64,000 nt of DNA from an uncultured bacterium (GTDB lineage Bacteria > Bacillota > Clostridia > Oscillospirales > Oscillospiraceae): contig CAMNQF010000008.1 in assembly GCA_946548895.1 (NCBI GenBank), positions 43,438 to 107,437 of the forward strand, given 5' to 3'. The notes under the pieces were generated by a model. The model did no database searches, was not told where the DNA came from, and saw nothing but the letters and a program-made list of their open reading frames with translations. A program made the position numbers and the translations under genes. Below are positions 41,374 to 51,148 of this stretch, piece by piece (position 1 is the stretch's first letter; every line of letters begins with the position of its first letter).

Positions 41374-43773
41374 TTACATCGTCTGTCCCTGCTCCTCGTG
41401 ATCGTCCGGCTTGTGGCCCATGGCGATCTTTTTCTCCCGGATCTTACGCTTGAGCTTGCTGTCCACCCCCACACGCACACCTCCCACGGGCTGGGGGCGC
41501 TGTTCCTGGAAGATGCGGCCCATGTGGTAGAGGAGTGAAGCGGCGGACGAAAAAATGGAGCTGTACACGCGGTTCAGATAATATTGGGCGTACTGATTGC
41601 CCTGCTGGGCGGACAGCTCCAGCCAGTGGACGGCCTGCCCCTGATCCTGGGGAACGTCCCCACCCAGCAGATACGCCTTGCCCAGTGTGTACTGGGCAAA
41701 CTGATTTCCATCCTCTGCGCACTCGGTGAGCAACTCCAGCGCCCGCTCCACATCCTTGGGCACTGTTTCAGCGCCGAGAAGCAGGAGCTTGCCCAGTTGA
41801 TACTTTGCCAGCGCATTGCCGCGCTCGGCGGCCTTCTCCAGCCATGGCAGCGCCGCCGCTTCGTCCCGCTCTGTACCCACCCCGTGGAGGAGCATCCAGC
41901 CGATGCGGTATTGGAGCCTGTCGTCCGGGGATCTGCCCGCCATGATCTGAAACCCGGTGAACGCCTGACGGAAATACCGAGCGGCACGTTCTTCGTCCGC
42001 CTCGCAGCCCAGCCCGTCCCGGTACAGCTTGCCCAGCTCGTAGGCGGCATAGGGGAAGGTGACCGCCTTGGCGTAGAGTTCCCGTGCCGCCACATAGTCC
42101 TGATCTACACCTTTGCCATCCCGGTACAGCCCGGCCAGGGTGTACTGGGCATATTTGTAACCGGCGTCCGCGGACTTCTCCAGCCATCGGGCGGCCTCCT
42201 CATAGTCCTGCTCCGTGCCAAATCCCGCAGCGTACAGCTTGCCGATGCGGTATTCAGTGGCGCGATCTGGCACGGATCTTTCCGCTTCCAAAAACGCGGC
42301 CAGCGCCTTGGCGTACCATTCCTGTGCCAGCTCCGGATCAGGCTCCCAGCCCAGACCCTCCGCATACATCCGGCCCAGGTCTGCCATGGCCAGGGCATTC
42401 CCGGCTTCTGCTTCCCCGGTGAGCAGATCAAATGCCGCCGCGAAGTCTGGAGGACTGTCCTCATCGCCGTACAGAAACTGACGGGCGGTGCGGTAGCTGC
42501 GCGTCCACTTAGCGTGGGGAGAAACCTCCCTGGTGCCGATGGGCGCATCCACAGTTGCATCGTCAAACGGCTCGTCCACGGTCCCACCATCAGACGGCTC
42601 AACCACAGGTTCGGTCTGATTGGTTAGATTGGGTAGGGACATTTCACCCAGCCGCACGGCTTCCTCAACAACGATATTTTTGATCCGCTTGAACGCCTTT
42701 TGCTGGATCAGCGGTTCACGTGGTGGCAGGTCATCTTTGTACGTCCGCAGCACTTCCTCCTGTTCCTGGTACCACAGATCGTAGGCGGCGGCGATGCGAG
42801 GATCTTTCTCCAGCTCGGTCACGATTCCGTCCACCAGTGACTTCACCGCTGGCGGCAGATAGCCGTACTGCTTCTTGCCGGAGCAGTGCTGGAGACGCTG
42901 GGCCAGCTCCACCATAAGCTGCTGGATATGCTGGTTCTCCACCGTTCCGGTCTGCATCTCGGTGACGAGCTGCGCCATGACTTCCCCGGCATTCTTGGTG
43001 AGTTCATCCCGCCGCTGGGTCTGCCGCTGGTAGATGGCATAGAGGTCTTGTTGAAAAATCTCCTTCGCCAGCATGGACTTGATGTCCGTGATCCCCCGCT
43101 TGGTGAGGAAGCCGGACTTGCCATCGGCGCTGTAGCACACCATGTGAACGTGAGGGTGGTGGCCCTCGTCATGAAAGGCGGCGTACCAGCGGAACTGCGC
43201 GTCGGGGATCTTCATTGCCTTCGCCATATCCATGGCATGGGCGGACAGCAGCTTGCGCCAGCGTTCGGCGTTGTCATACCCCAGCCGTGCGACGTCCTCC
43301 CGGCGCAGGGAGATGATGGGCAGCCACACTACGCCGGGATGATGGGCTACCTCATCCGCCACCTGGGACAGCACCAACGGGCCGTCATCGGCGGTGAACA
43401 AGCCGTGCGCCCCCAGCTTCTGGACGCGGGGACGGCTGGCGATGTAGTCCACATAGTTTTCCCGTTTTGCGATGCTCTCGTAGTTGTCCTCAATGGCACG
43501 GGTGATGAACTCGGAAGCGTTTCCTCGTGTTGGCGCGGCCTGATAGTCCTCGTACTCAAACAGCCCGTTGCTGGACGGGAACTCCCGGAGGAGCTGCTCC
43601 ACCAGCTTGGCCTGTTTCTCCGTGACAGGCAGTGCCGCTTTGCCTGGATCAACGCGCTCCACGCCATCGCGGGTGGACACGTATTTGACGTAGTTACCCC
43701 GGTGGGCCGCGGCCTTCTCACCGCCGCCCTTGATGTGCGGGCATTTGAAAATGACGCGCGGCGTAGATAGCAC
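41374..43773 (-). CDS. MobP-type relaxase fused to Sel1-like repeats
   Basis: A 799-residue DNA-nicking protein. The relaxase domain fills residues 1-260 with the metal-binding His cluster AFHDEGHHPHVHMV (201-210); this pattern matches the MobP3 group of clostridial relaxases. From about residue 445 to 715 come repeated Sel1/TPR-type motifs (DLGRMYAEGLG, KLYAAGFGTEQDYEEAARWLEKSAD, QYTLAGLYRDGKGVDQDYVAARELYAKA). The start is uncertain: GTG 43773 touches the GGGAGG site. It would cut the oriT candidate at 44.35-44.84 kb together with the RHH protein. Confidence 0.9.
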   Translation of the reverse strand: MLSTPRVIFKCPHIKGGGEKAAAHRGNYVKYVSTRDGVERVDPGKAALPVTEKQAKLVEQLLREFPSSNGLFEYEDYQAAPTRGNASEFITRAIEDNYESIAKRENYVDYIASRPRVQKLGAHGLFTADDGPLVLSQVADEVAHHPGVVWLPIISLRREDVARLGYDNAERWRKLLSAHAMDMAKAMKIPDAQFRWYAAFHDEGHHPHVHMVCYSADGKSGFLTKRGITDIKSMLAKEIFQQDLYAIYQRQTQRRDELTKNAGEVMAQLVTEMQTGTVENQHIQQLMVELAQRLQHCSGKKQYGYLPPAVKSLVDGIVTELEKDPRIAAAYDLWYQEQEEVLRTYKDDLPPREPLIQQKAFKRIKNIVVEEAVRLGEMSLPNLTNQTEPVVEPSDGGTVDEPFDDATVDAPIGTREVSPHAKWTRSYRTARQFLYGDEDSPPDFAAAFDLLTGEAEAGNALAMADLGRMYAEGLGWEPDPELAQEWYAKALAAFLEAERSVPDRATEYRIGKLYAAGFGTEQDYEEAARWLEKSADAGYKYAQYTLAGLYRDGKGVDQDYVAARELYAKAVTFPYAAYELGKLYRDGLGCEADEERAARYFRQAFTGFQIMAGRSPDDRLQYRIGWMLLHGVGTERDEAAALPWLEKAAERGNALAKYQLGKLLLLGAETVPKDVERALELLTECAEDGNQFAQYTLGKAYLLGGDVPQDQGQAVHWLELSAQQGNQYAQYYLNRVYSSIFSSAASLLYHMGRIFQEQRPQPVGGVRVGVDSKLKRKIREKKIAMGHKPDDHEEQGQTM

Positions 43774-43909
43774 CTCCCACGTTTTTGTTATCCTTCTGAA
43801 TTAAAAAATCTTAGAGAGACTACCTTCAGGACAGTCCATCATGAACCGACACTCGGTTCACCGAGAGGACGCAGTACCCCCTTGGCGGACGATCAAACTT
43901 TTTACGCGG

Positions 43910-44344
43910 TCACTCGCCCTCATGCTTTTTCAGCGTGTCCTTGAACGTGATCGACCCGTTGGTCTTTTTCACCTCCTGCACACACTGCCAGCGCAGGGCG
44001 TCCAGCTGGCTGGCATCGATCTCCAGCCCCGCCGCCAGCACGTGCATCATCATGCTGATTTCTACGGAGAGCTTGAACAGCAAACGGGCGATGCGGCTCT
44101 CGCTGTTCTCCACCGTTGCCCGCAGCGCCGACACCAGCGCGGCGGGCAGGAACTGCACCGCGTCCTCGCCGGAGAGATATCCGGCGTAGAAACGGATGGC
44201 GTTCTCAATGAACTCGCTCCGACTCTTGCAGTTGTCCCGCTCCATGGCCCGATCCACCGCCTCCAGCGTGGAGGGGTAGAGCCACAGTGGGATCCGGGTC
44301 TTGATCTCCGGCGTTTCCGCGCCGGGTTGGTTCTTTTTCTCCAT
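43910..44344 (-). CDS. Ribbon-helix-helix relaxosome accessory protein (MobC-like)
   Basis: A 144-residue protein with an N-terminal ribbon-helix-helix segment (KTRIPLWLYPSTLEAVDRAMERDNCKSRSEFIENAIRFY) and a helical C-terminus. Its position between the relaxase and a repeat-rich non-coding region is that of MobC-like factors that bind oriT. ATG 44344 has GGAGG upstream; the longer frame would run across the oriT-like repeats. Confidence 0.8.
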   Translation of the reverse strand: MEKKNQPGAETPEIKTRIPLWLYPSTLEAVDRAMERDNCKSRSEFIENAIRFYAGYLSGEDAVQFLPAALVSALRATVENSESRIARLLFKLSVEISMMMHVLAAGLEIDASQLDALRWQCVQEVKKTNGSITFKDTLKKHEGE

Positions 44345-44838
44345 GTTTACCTCCAAAATAGCCGCGACCACCTGCCACAGCCACCTGTGAAATGTGGCTG
44401 TACTGGTGGTTTGCGGCGTGTTTTTCCGTTCCACGACCACCTGCCACAGCAAAAAGGCCGGAAACCGACCACCCAGGCCGCATCCCCGACCCGCGTTGCG
44501 GGGCGGTGTTCACTGGCGGGAGGGCGCAAAGCGACTACCCGCTTTTATCCCGCACAAAAATCGAACGCCTGGATTGCCCTGGCGGCCCCGCCTGCATTGC
44601 CCTTCCGGGCGAGCAAAAGGCGGCCCCCGGCAGGGGGCAAAGCCGCCCGCCCGCACAATCGGCCACAAAGGGGCCGACACCGCGTTTCACCCCCTCGGTG
44701 GGGCTGGGACGCTGCCCGAGCCGCAAGAGGGCCACAAACGTCCTCAAAAGGGCAAACGCAGGGGATACAGTTCGAGGGCCGCTCCGCAGATACGGAGCGG
44801 CCCTCGCGCTCGGCCTTGAAGGACTGTTTGACGGCGGC
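44345..44838. other. Candidate origin of transfer (oriT) region
   Basis: A 490-base gap without a supportable gene. It contains a 16-base direct repeat CGACCACCTGCCACAG at 44365-44380 and 44434-44449, a hairpin CAGCCAC/GTGGCTG at 44378-44400 enclosed by ACCACC/GGTGGT, and a perfect 14-bp inverted repeat at 44773-44806 (loop CAGATA). The location beside the MobC-like gene and relaxase fits oriT. No nic sequence can be assigned from sequence alone. Confidence 0.5.
44773..44806. repeat. Perfect 14-bp inverted repeat
   Basis: CGAGGGCCGCTCCG and CGGAGCGGCCCTCG around a 6-base loop, 32 bases after the stop of the minus-strand 180-residue gene. Without a T-tract it may be a terminator relic or part of oriT. 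Confidence 0.6.
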
Positions 44839-45381
44839 CTAACGCATTTCCTGCGATGCGGCTCCCGCACACAGTTCCGTGCCCGCTTGGAGCGCGGCGC
44901 GGATGTCGTCCAGCTCGGTGTTGAGCCCTTCGGCCAGTTTGGCCCCATTGGGCCGCAGGATGGCCAGGAGCAGATCGTCCAGTCCGCATACCTCTGTGAC
45001 CGTCCGCGCGGTACCCAGGAGCGCCCGCCGCTGCTCCGGCCCGCACTCCTCCATCGCCGCTGTGTCGAACAGCAGCCAGACCAAATCCATCTGCGCCATC
45101 GCATCCGGCTCGGCATCCAGGCGGCACATATCAATCAGGTAGGGCAGGTTGATGCCCTCGGCGGCATACCGTTCGGCGTTGGCGATCTCCGTGTCCAGCC
45201 AGCCCAGCAGGGTTTCGCCGTCTTTGCCCAGGTTATGAACCGTGGTGAGCGCCTCCAGCGCAGTGCGGTACTCCCTCACGCTCTGAGGGATTTCTTCCTG
45301 CACGGCGTCCAGCATGGACACCGCTTCATGGGCGATCAAGGTACACGCCTCTGTGGCAGTCAAATGGGTTTCAATGTTCAT
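44839..45381 (-). CDS. Conjugation-module protein, unknown function
   Basis: A 180-residue acidic helical protein (MNIETHLTATEACTLIAHEAVSMLDAVQ...). A good ribosome site (AAGGAAGG) precedes the ATG. Not recognised. It stands upstream of the oriT-like region in the same direction as the transfer genes. Confidence 0.65.
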   Translation of the reverse strand: MNIETHLTATEACTLIAHEAVSMLDAVQEEIPQSVREYRTALEALTTVHNLGKDGETLLGWLDTEIANAERYAAEGINLPYLIDMCRLDAEPDAMAQMDLVWLLFDTAAMEECGPEQRRALLGTARTVTEVCGLDDLLLAILRPNGAKLAEGLNTELDDIRAALQAGTELCAGAASQEMR

Positions 45382-45504
45382 GTGTGATCCTTCCTTTCAG
45401 ATTTATTAGGGGCAGGCAACATAATGCCATACCCGCGCCGGGATATCCATTCAGCAAACGCAACGATTTTTGCTGGGGCTGCGTGTGTAAAACCAACAGC
45501 GAGG

Positions 45505-46176
45505 TTACATCACGGGGCCGTTGGTCGGTTCTGCCTCGGGGGCATCACAGCGGAGCATCCGGGTTTCCAGATGTCCTGCGAAGATGTCCAGCCGCCGTTC
45601 CCATGCCAGATGATCCTTCCGGGTGGCGTGCCACGCGGCGGTGGACACATCCCGGATGGCGTAGGTTTCCCAACCGTTCAGCGCGTCCAGGGTAGAGAAC
45701 TCGCCCCGATCCAGATCGATGTCCAGCGCGGCGGTCACCCGCCCGGTGCGCCGCATCAGCTCGTCGGCGTAGTCCTGGAACACCTCCGGCGCGATGTCCA
45801 CCACGCTGTGCAGACGCTCCGCGAAACGCTGGCTGCTGTTTCCCTTTGCCAGCAGGTAGGAGCGCAGTGCCACGGCGATGTGAAGCACATCCACAGGGAT
45901 CGTCCCCTGCGTCAGCAGATGATCCGTCCGCCCGTCCTGGGTGACGCGGAATACAGAGATGCGGCGGGCGGCTTCCGTCGCCTCGCGCTGCCGCTGATCC
46001 TCCTCCCAGATCTCCCGGCTGATCTTTTCCCGCATCTGCTCCGGGAGCTGGTCAATCATCGCGTCCAGGTACTCGTTCAGCTCATCCTCCACGGTGGTGT
46101 CCTTCTTTTTGAGCTGGCGGGAGAGTGCGTCATACCACCGCTCATCCAGCCAGAGGGTGATGTCCCGGGAATTCAT
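45505..46176 (-). CDS. Conjugation-module protein, unknown function
   Basis: A 223-residue soluble protein. The first 60 residues have a ribbon-helix-helix-like pattern (MNSRDITLWLDERWYDALSRQLKKKDTTVEDELNEYLDAMIDQLP), so DNA binding is possible. The start overlaps the DUF6103 stop as ATGA with GAGGAGGG upstream. The rest is not recognised. Confidence 0.65.
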   Translation of the reverse strand: MNSRDITLWLDERWYDALSRQLKKKDTTVEDELNEYLDAMIDQLPEQMREKISREIWEEDQRQREATEAARRISVFRVTQDGRTDHLLTQGTIPVDVLHIAVALRSYLLAKGNSSQRFAERLHSVVDIAPEVFQDYADELMRRTGRVTAALDIDLDRGEFSTLDALNGWETYAIRDVSTAAWHATRKDHLAWERRLDIFAGHLETRMLRCDAPEAEPTNGPVM

Positions 46177-46427
46177 ACGCCACCCTCCTCGCCGGACGGG
46201 GCGGGCCGCTCCTTGGGCGCGGGCTTGGCCGGGCGGCGGGGCCGGGGCGCGGGGGCGGCACGGCTGTCCAGGTACTCCCGCACCGGCGCGGGCACGGTAC
46301 GCTCGTAGAGCTGCCCCAGGGTCTGCTCCAGCCGCGCCTGCACGGAGGAGCCCTCTTTCTTCAGTGAGAACTCCAGTGCGCCCAGCTTTTCCTCGTCGAA
46401 CGCCACTGTGATGTTTGCTTTCTTCAT
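46173..46427 (-). CDS. DUF6103-like small protein
   Basis: An 84-residue protein: N-terminal MKKANITVAFDEEKLGALEFSLKKEGSSV, a middle VPAPVREYLDSR, and a Pro/Arg/Ala-rich tail. This resembles the DUF6103 family of clostridial conjugative elements, a small protein with an RHH-like start. Coupled to the next gene. Confidence 0.65.
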   Translation of the reverse strand: MKKANITVAFDEEKLGALEFSLKKEGSSVQARLEQTLGQLYERTVPAPVREYLDSRAAPAPRPRRPAKPAPKERPAPSGEEGGV

Positions 46428-46440
46428 GTTGATCCCTCCA

Positions 46441-47565
46441 TTACATGATGTAGAACGTCATTTCCTTCAGCCCTTCCGGGCACGGTTCTGAAATGGATTG
46501 GGCGAACTCCCGGGCATAGCGGGCGGCGTCCTCATCCGAGAGGGAGCAAAACCCACCGTCCGACGATCCCGCGATCAGGAATGTCCCGGCGATGGTATCG
46601 CCGCCCACCTGACGGTTGGCCGGTAGGCCCATCAGCTTGCCCTCCTCGTTGCAGATCAGGACGGCGCCGCTGTCCAGCCCCAGCGTTTCAATGTCCCCGC
46701 CTACCGCCGTCTGGAACGCCTCCAGCGTATTGGGCATGGTGATCTCCTCCGGCGCTTTCCCCGGCTCGAATTTCAGCATTCGGAGCTGTTCGTGGACGGG
46801 GACGGTCAGCTCATGCATCCATACTGGACGCACTTCGGGCCGCTTCATAAACTCCCGTTCGTATTCGCGGATCACCGCCATATCCAGCCCGTCTGCGTCT
46901 ATCGTATTGGACTCCGCCTGCCGCCCGCCGCCCATGCAGACGATGCACAGCGCGGGCCATTCCTCCCGCTTCGGATATTCCAGCGTAAGCCGTTGGAACT
47001 CCCGGGTGCGCCGCACGGCTTCCGTGTCATTGACCATCCCAGGCAGGTATTCCACGCCGCCCGGCTCCAACTCGCCGCCCAACAGGATGCGGGTAAAGCG
47101 GATGGGCCGCTGAGCCACCGCCCGCAGGAGCGCCTGCTCCGTTTCCTCCCTGGCAGGGTAGACGCCGGTGGCGCCCACGTCCCAGGGCAGGTAGGCGCCC
47201 ACATCCTCCAGCAGTTTCTTCACGGCGAAAATCCGCGCCCGCTGGTCGCCCTCCATACGCCCCAAAGCGGAGACATACCGCCGCAGATTCTGGACGGTGT
47301 ACTTCTGCCTATTTAGGGGGAGCGGCTCTATGTTAGATGAACCACTGGCCGCATCCAACCGCTGGCCGAACGCGCGGAGCAGAGGCGCAGCATCCTGTCC
47401 GCACACCTCCGCCATGCCCTGGGTGATATCCCTGATCCACTCATGGCGCGTTTCGGGTTGGCAGAAGGCATCGCCAAAGCGTCCCTGCCTATAGCCTGCC
47501 AACCGCCGTGCGGCATACAGGGCCAGCCCCTCGGATGCCTGGGCCAAATCGATTTTTTGCTTCAT
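46441..47565 (-). CDS. DUF3846-containing protein
   Basis: A 374-residue protein. Residues 270-345 show a DUF3846-like domain (EEITMPNTLEAFQTAVGGDIETLGLDSGAVLICNEEGKLMGLPANR). The N-terminal 260 residues are unrecognised. ATG 47565 overlaps the previous stop as ATGA. DUF3846 occurs in phages and conjugative elements with no assigned activity. Confidence 0.7.
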   Translation of the reverse strand: MKQKIDLAQASEGLALYAARRLAGYRQGRFGDAFCQPETRHEWIRDITQGMAEVCGQDAAPLLRAFGQRLDAASGSSNIEPLPLNRQKYTVQNLRRYVSALGRMEGDQRARIFAVKKLLEDVGAYLPWDVGATGVYPAREETEQALLRAVAQRPIRFTRILLGGELEPGGVEYLPGMVNDTEAVRRTREFQRLTLEYPKREEWPALCIVCMGGGRQAESNTIDADGLDMAVIREYEREFMKRPEVRPVWMHELTVPVHEQLRMLKFEPGKAPEEITMPNTLEAFQTAVGGDIETLGLDSGAVLICNEEGKLMGLPANRQVGGDTIAGTFLIAGSSDGGFCSLSDEDAARYAREFAQSISEPCPEGLKEMTFYIM

Positions 47566-48650
47566 GGCGTCATGTCGCCCATGGCCTGCTCCGCCTGCTC
47601 GTGGGCTTCCAGCGCGTCGCAAAACCGCTCCAGTTCTTTCGCTTCGACGCCCTCCAGCACCAGCTCGGGTTCTCCGTCATCCACCCGGATGTCGGCCACC
47701 CGGGCGTCCAGCAGGGCGGCGAAGTCCTCCTGGCCGCTGGCGGTCAGCTTTTCCAAATCTTCCAGCGGGACAAGGACGGCAGAGTCCTTGTGGGTCAGGG
47801 AGGCGGATTCGGAAACGCCGTCCAGGTGGAGAACGTCCCTCACCCTCATGCCGCCCTCCAGCACCTGCTGGGGAACCTGGCAGATATCGCACAGCTCCTG
47901 ATCCGAGAGATACCCATGCTCCCGGATCTCCCGGATGGTCAGGCCGAAGCTGCCATGGAGCATGGAGTAGCAATCCTCCCCCCGGTAAAGCTCAAGCGCC
48001 GCAGATACGGCATTCTCAAAGAGTTCCGCTGTGCGCTCCGGCGAAAACGAAATATCTGCCTTTTCCTCCGGCGCGCCTTTATCCTGGCGAAGGCCCAGAT
48101 CACAGACCACGCTGACGCATCCATCATCCAGTTCCACCGCAGACACCTCCGGCCTGCGGCGCAGGGCGTCCAAGAGCATACTGTCCAACCCGCTGCCTCC
48201 TCGGATGGTCAACCCAAGCCGTTCCTCCAGCTCCCCGAAGCTGACACTGCAGCCACCGCGGCCAGGGCGTTGGTTGAAATAGGCGTGCCAGCTTCCGCCG
48301 CCCGGATTTTCGGCGCACTGTTGGACGATGAACTCTGCGGCTTGGTTCAGTCTGTCCTGCACCACGTTCCGCGCCCCCGCCACATAGGCGGAATACGCGG
48401 CGCGGCCATCGGCGCCGCACTGTACCAGCACGCCATCCGTCCGGCCCTCGCCCAGCACCAGCAGGCAGTGGTCATGGCCGGTGCCCTGGTGCGGCTCAAC
48501 CTGGTTGCTCCTGATGAAGTCATACCGATCCAGCGGCCTCATCAGAAAGGCAGCGAACTGCGTGTTGGGGATCTCCGCCACTCTGTCCACCTGATATTCA
48601 GGCGGGCACAGGGGCGCGCGTTGTCGGCCCATTTCTGCTCTGATTTTCAT
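47562..48650 (-). CDS. Conjugative-element protein, unknown function
   Basis: A 362-residue soluble protein. The start, MKIRAEMGRQRAPLCPPEYQVDRVAEIPN, looks like a family I have seen in Firmicutes conjugative elements (DUF6329-like), though I am not sure. ATG 48650 lies seven bases after GGAGG; the ATG two codons earlier is also possible. It is coupled to the DUF3846 gene. Confidence 0.6.
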   Translation of the reverse strand: MKIRAEMGRQRAPLCPPEYQVDRVAEIPNTQFAAFLMRPLDRYDFIRSNQVEPHQGTGHDHCLLVLGEGRTDGVLVQCGADGRAAYSAYVAGARNVVQDRLNQAAEFIVQQCAENPGGGSWHAYFNQRPGRGGCSVSFGELEERLGLTIRGGSGLDSMLLDALRRRPEVSAVELDDGCVSVVCDLGLRQDKGAPEEKADISFSPERTAELFENAVSAALELYRGEDCYSMLHGSFGLTIREIREHGYLSDQELCDICQVPQQVLEGGMRVRDVLHLDGVSESASLTHKDSAVLVPLEDLEKLTASGQEDFAALLDARVADIRVDDGEPELVLEGVEAKELERFCDALEAHEQAEQAMGDMTP

Positions 48651-48662
48651 TGTCATCCTCCT

Positions 48663-49721
48663 TCATGGTAAGTAGTATCTTGGGTTCGTCCTCTGCCCGT
48701 TGACCCGCACCTCAAAGTGAAGGTGGGGCCCGGTGGAACGCCCGGTGGAGCCGGACAGGGAGATCACGTCCCCGGCCTGGACAGTCTGGCCGGGTTGCAC
48801 CAACAGGCGGGAGTTGTGGCCGTACAGGGTCAGCAGGCCGTCCTCATGGCCGATGGTCACGTAGTAGCCGTAGCTGGAGTCGTACTTGGCCACCCGTACC
48901 GTACCCGGCAGCGCCGCCCGGACGGGGGTGCCGGTGGGGACGGCCAGATCCATGCCGGTGTGGCCGTCCCGCTGGCCGGTGATGGGGTCGATGCGCCCGC
49001 CGAATTCAGAGGTGACAATGTTCCGCCAGTTGGCCCCCACCGGGGAGCAGAAGCCGTCCGCGCCCACGTAGGGTACATCCGCGCCCTCGAAGGTACCACC
49101 TTCACCCGTTGCGGGATAGCCGTACTTGATCAGGCTGTACACGCTGTCGGCGTTGGTTTTCTGTTCCTCTGTGATCTCGACACCCAGGGATGCGGTGAGG
49201 TTGGCGTACACCTTAGCCATATCCTCAATGGGAACGAACACGTTATAGATGCGCTCCACCTCCACATCATTGCCGCTCTCATCTTTTTCTGTGACGGTTT
49301 CTGTGCGGGTCTCGCTGGCGGCGAAGCAGTGGGCAAACTGGGCGAAGGGCGGGGTCTCGCCGCCGAAATACAGGGAGAAAAACACAGCCTTGACCCGGAT
49401 GGGGTCGAGGCTGTTTCCCTCGTCCATATTCGATTGGATGTCCGCTATCACAGTGTCCAGCTCCGCGAAGCTGGCCCGCATCTGCTCAATGCACACGCGG
49501 TACTCGGCGGGCACGTCGGCGGGAATCTCGCCGCCCTGGAAGCACAGCTGGGTGGCGGAGATGTTGTGGCTCACCGCGCCGGAACCCAGGGCGCACAGCA
49601 GGGCCACCACCACGATGATGGGGGAGAGAATGGCGGCGATGGCCCAGCCCACGCCCTTCCGGGCTTTCTCGTTGGTGAGCAGGGTGGCGGCGGCTTTTGC
49701 CACCAGGACGGGATCAACCAA
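48663..49721 (-). CDS. M23-family peptidase of the transfer apparatus
   Basis: A 352-residue membrane-anchored cell-wall peptidase. An N-terminal helix (VGWAIAAILSPIIVVVALLCALGSG) is followed by a lysozyme-like region and a C-terminal M23 domain with HTGMD and HLHFEV zinc ligands. Bifunctional wall hydrolases of this kind open the peptidoglycan for conjugation in Gram-positives (compare Tn916 Orf14). TTG 49721, 11 bases after GGGAGG and overlapping the preceding stop, is the likely start; the upstream part of the frame is antisense-like. Confidence 0.85.
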   Translation of the reverse strand: MVDPVLVAKAAATLLTNEKARKGVGWAIAAILSPIIVVVALLCALGSGAVSHNISATQLCFQGGEIPADVPAEYRVCIEQMRASFAELDTVIADIQSNMDEGNSLDPIRVKAVFFSLYFGGETPPFAQFAHCFAASETRTETVTEKDESGNDVEVERIYNVFVPIEDMAKVYANLTASLGVEITEEQKTNADSVYSLIKYGYPATGEGGTFEGADVPYVGADGFCSPVGANWRNIVTSEFGGRIDPITGQRDGHTGMDLAVPTGTPVRAALPGTVRVAKYDSSYGYYVTIGHEDGLLTLYGHNSRLLVQPGQTVQAGDVISLSGSTGRSTGPHLHFEVRVNGQRTNPRYYLP

Positions 49722-51129
49722 GGGCCATGCCACCTCCCATCTCAGACGCGTCGGCCTGCTCCTGTTCCAGCTTCTGGGCCTGCTCCTGGATCGTCTGCCA
49801 GTGTTCCTCCAGCGTCTGGATGGTGTCGGGGCTGCCGCTGTCGGGAAACTGCTGGCGGTACTGCTCAAAGTCCATGCCGTTGTCCAGCAGCAGCTTTGCC
49901 ACGTCCACCGCGCCGTTTTCCACACAGGCTTTGAGGGCATAGTAGTCGTTGACATCTACCCACATCCGCTTTTCCAGAAGCTCCTCCGCGATCCAGCTGT
50001 CCCGGTCCTCGTAGGTCAGCATATGGAGCGTCCTCGCCGCGCTGTCTCCCCCGGAGATGCCCTTCTCCACCAGCGCGGACAGGGTGTGGAAGTCCGCGTC
50101 TTGGGCAAACAGCTCCAGGAGATACGGCGGCGCGGCGGCGATCTGCTCATTGGTACACTGCCTGATGATCTCTTTTGCGATGTGCCGGTGATCCATGTAG
50201 GCGTAGCCAGCCATCTCGCCATGGAAGGAGGGGGACAGCCCCTCCACCGGCTCTGCCGCGTTAGCCAGCAGGAAGGCCACCTTTACCGGGTCGTTGATGG
50301 CGATGGCCTTTTGGCAGGCGGTACGGTAGGCCGGTTCCGGGAACCGCTCCGTGTCCGCCACGAGAAGAAGCGTCATCTGCCTGCCCACCAAACCGGGGCG
50401 GCCCGCCGTTTCGATCAGCAGCTCGCCTGCCTGATTACGCACCCTGGGGTACAGCTCCCGGAATGCGGACAGCTCCCCGTCCCGGACAGCCAACACCGCC
50501 TTGTCGTAGTCACTGATGCGCAGGGGCCGCTGGCCCACGGTGTCCATATAGGCTGTGATGCTGCCCGTCATCCGGCGCAGAAGCTGCTCGGTCTGGGACA
50601 TGGCCTCCTCCTGCCGCTCCCGCTGCTCCACCAGCGCCTGGATGATGACCTTTTCCTCCTGCTGGCTGAGATGCACCACCCTTCCGCCAGTATCATCTTC
50701 CACGCCGCCGACCTGTATGTACCGGGCGTGGGTGGCGTGGTCGCCATGGACGGCCTTGGTGATGGCGGAGGCGGTGAGGAACATCCTGTCCAGGTCGTTC
50801 CCGTTCTCGCCCAGGGTTTTGCCAACGATAAAACTCTCGGTCATGCTCTTTTTCTGCTTCTCATCGTACCATTTGAGGTACACGTCCACGTACACACCCT
50901 CGCTGGCCCCGTAGTCCACGGTGCAGAACAGGTCGGCGTCCCGGGGAATCTCCCGGCCATTTTTCCACTCGTCGCGCAGCAGAAAATACTCATCAGGCAG
51001 ATACCCCTGCCCATCCAGCCGGTGCTTCAGCTCCTCGTACACTTCCTGGGCCGTGCGCTGGCCGGCGTATTCCACCTTCCGGGGATCGTCTGCTGAGGGC
51101 TTCCAGCGGTCAAATTCGATGATTTCCAT
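49714..51129 (-). CDS. Ankyrin-like conjugation-module protein
   Basis: A 471-residue soluble protein. The N-terminal 120 residues are an unrecognised domain (EYAGQRTAQEVYEELKHRLDGQGYLPDEYFLLRDEW). The C-terminal half shows ankyrin-type helix pairs (NDYYALKACVENGAVDVAKLLLDNGMDFEQY). ATG 51129 follows AAAGGAG. Function unknown; ankyrin-like repeats suggest protein contacts. Confidence 0.65.
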   Translation of the reverse strand: MEIIEFDRWKPSADDPRKVEYAGQRTAQEVYEELKHRLDGQGYLPDEYFLLRDEWKNGREIPRDADLFCTVDYGASEGVYVDVYLKWYDEKQKKSMTESFIVGKTLGENGNDLDRMFLTASAITKAVHGDHATHARYIQVGGVEDDTGGRVVHLSQQEEKVIIQALVEQRERQEEAMSQTEQLLRRMTGSITAYMDTVGQRPLRISDYDKAVLAVRDGELSAFRELYPRVRNQAGELLIETAGRPGLVGRQMTLLLVADTERFPEPAYRTACQKAIAINDPVKVAFLLANAAEPVEGLSPSFHGEMAGYAYMDHRHIAKEIIRQCTNEQIAAAPPYLLELFAQDADFHTLSALVEKGISGGDSAARTLHMLTYEDRDSWIAEELLEKRMWVDVNDYYALKACVENGAVDVAKLLLDNGMDFEQYRQQFPDSGSPDTIQTLEEHWQTIQEQAQKLEQEQADASEMGGGMALG

Positions 51130-51148
51130 ATTGCAGTTTTCTCCTTTC

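Noticed and set aside
44394..44819. Plus-strand frames over the oriT-like region
   Set aside because: Composition is that of random GC-rich sequence; no ribosome site; the region is better explained by repeats and hairpins.
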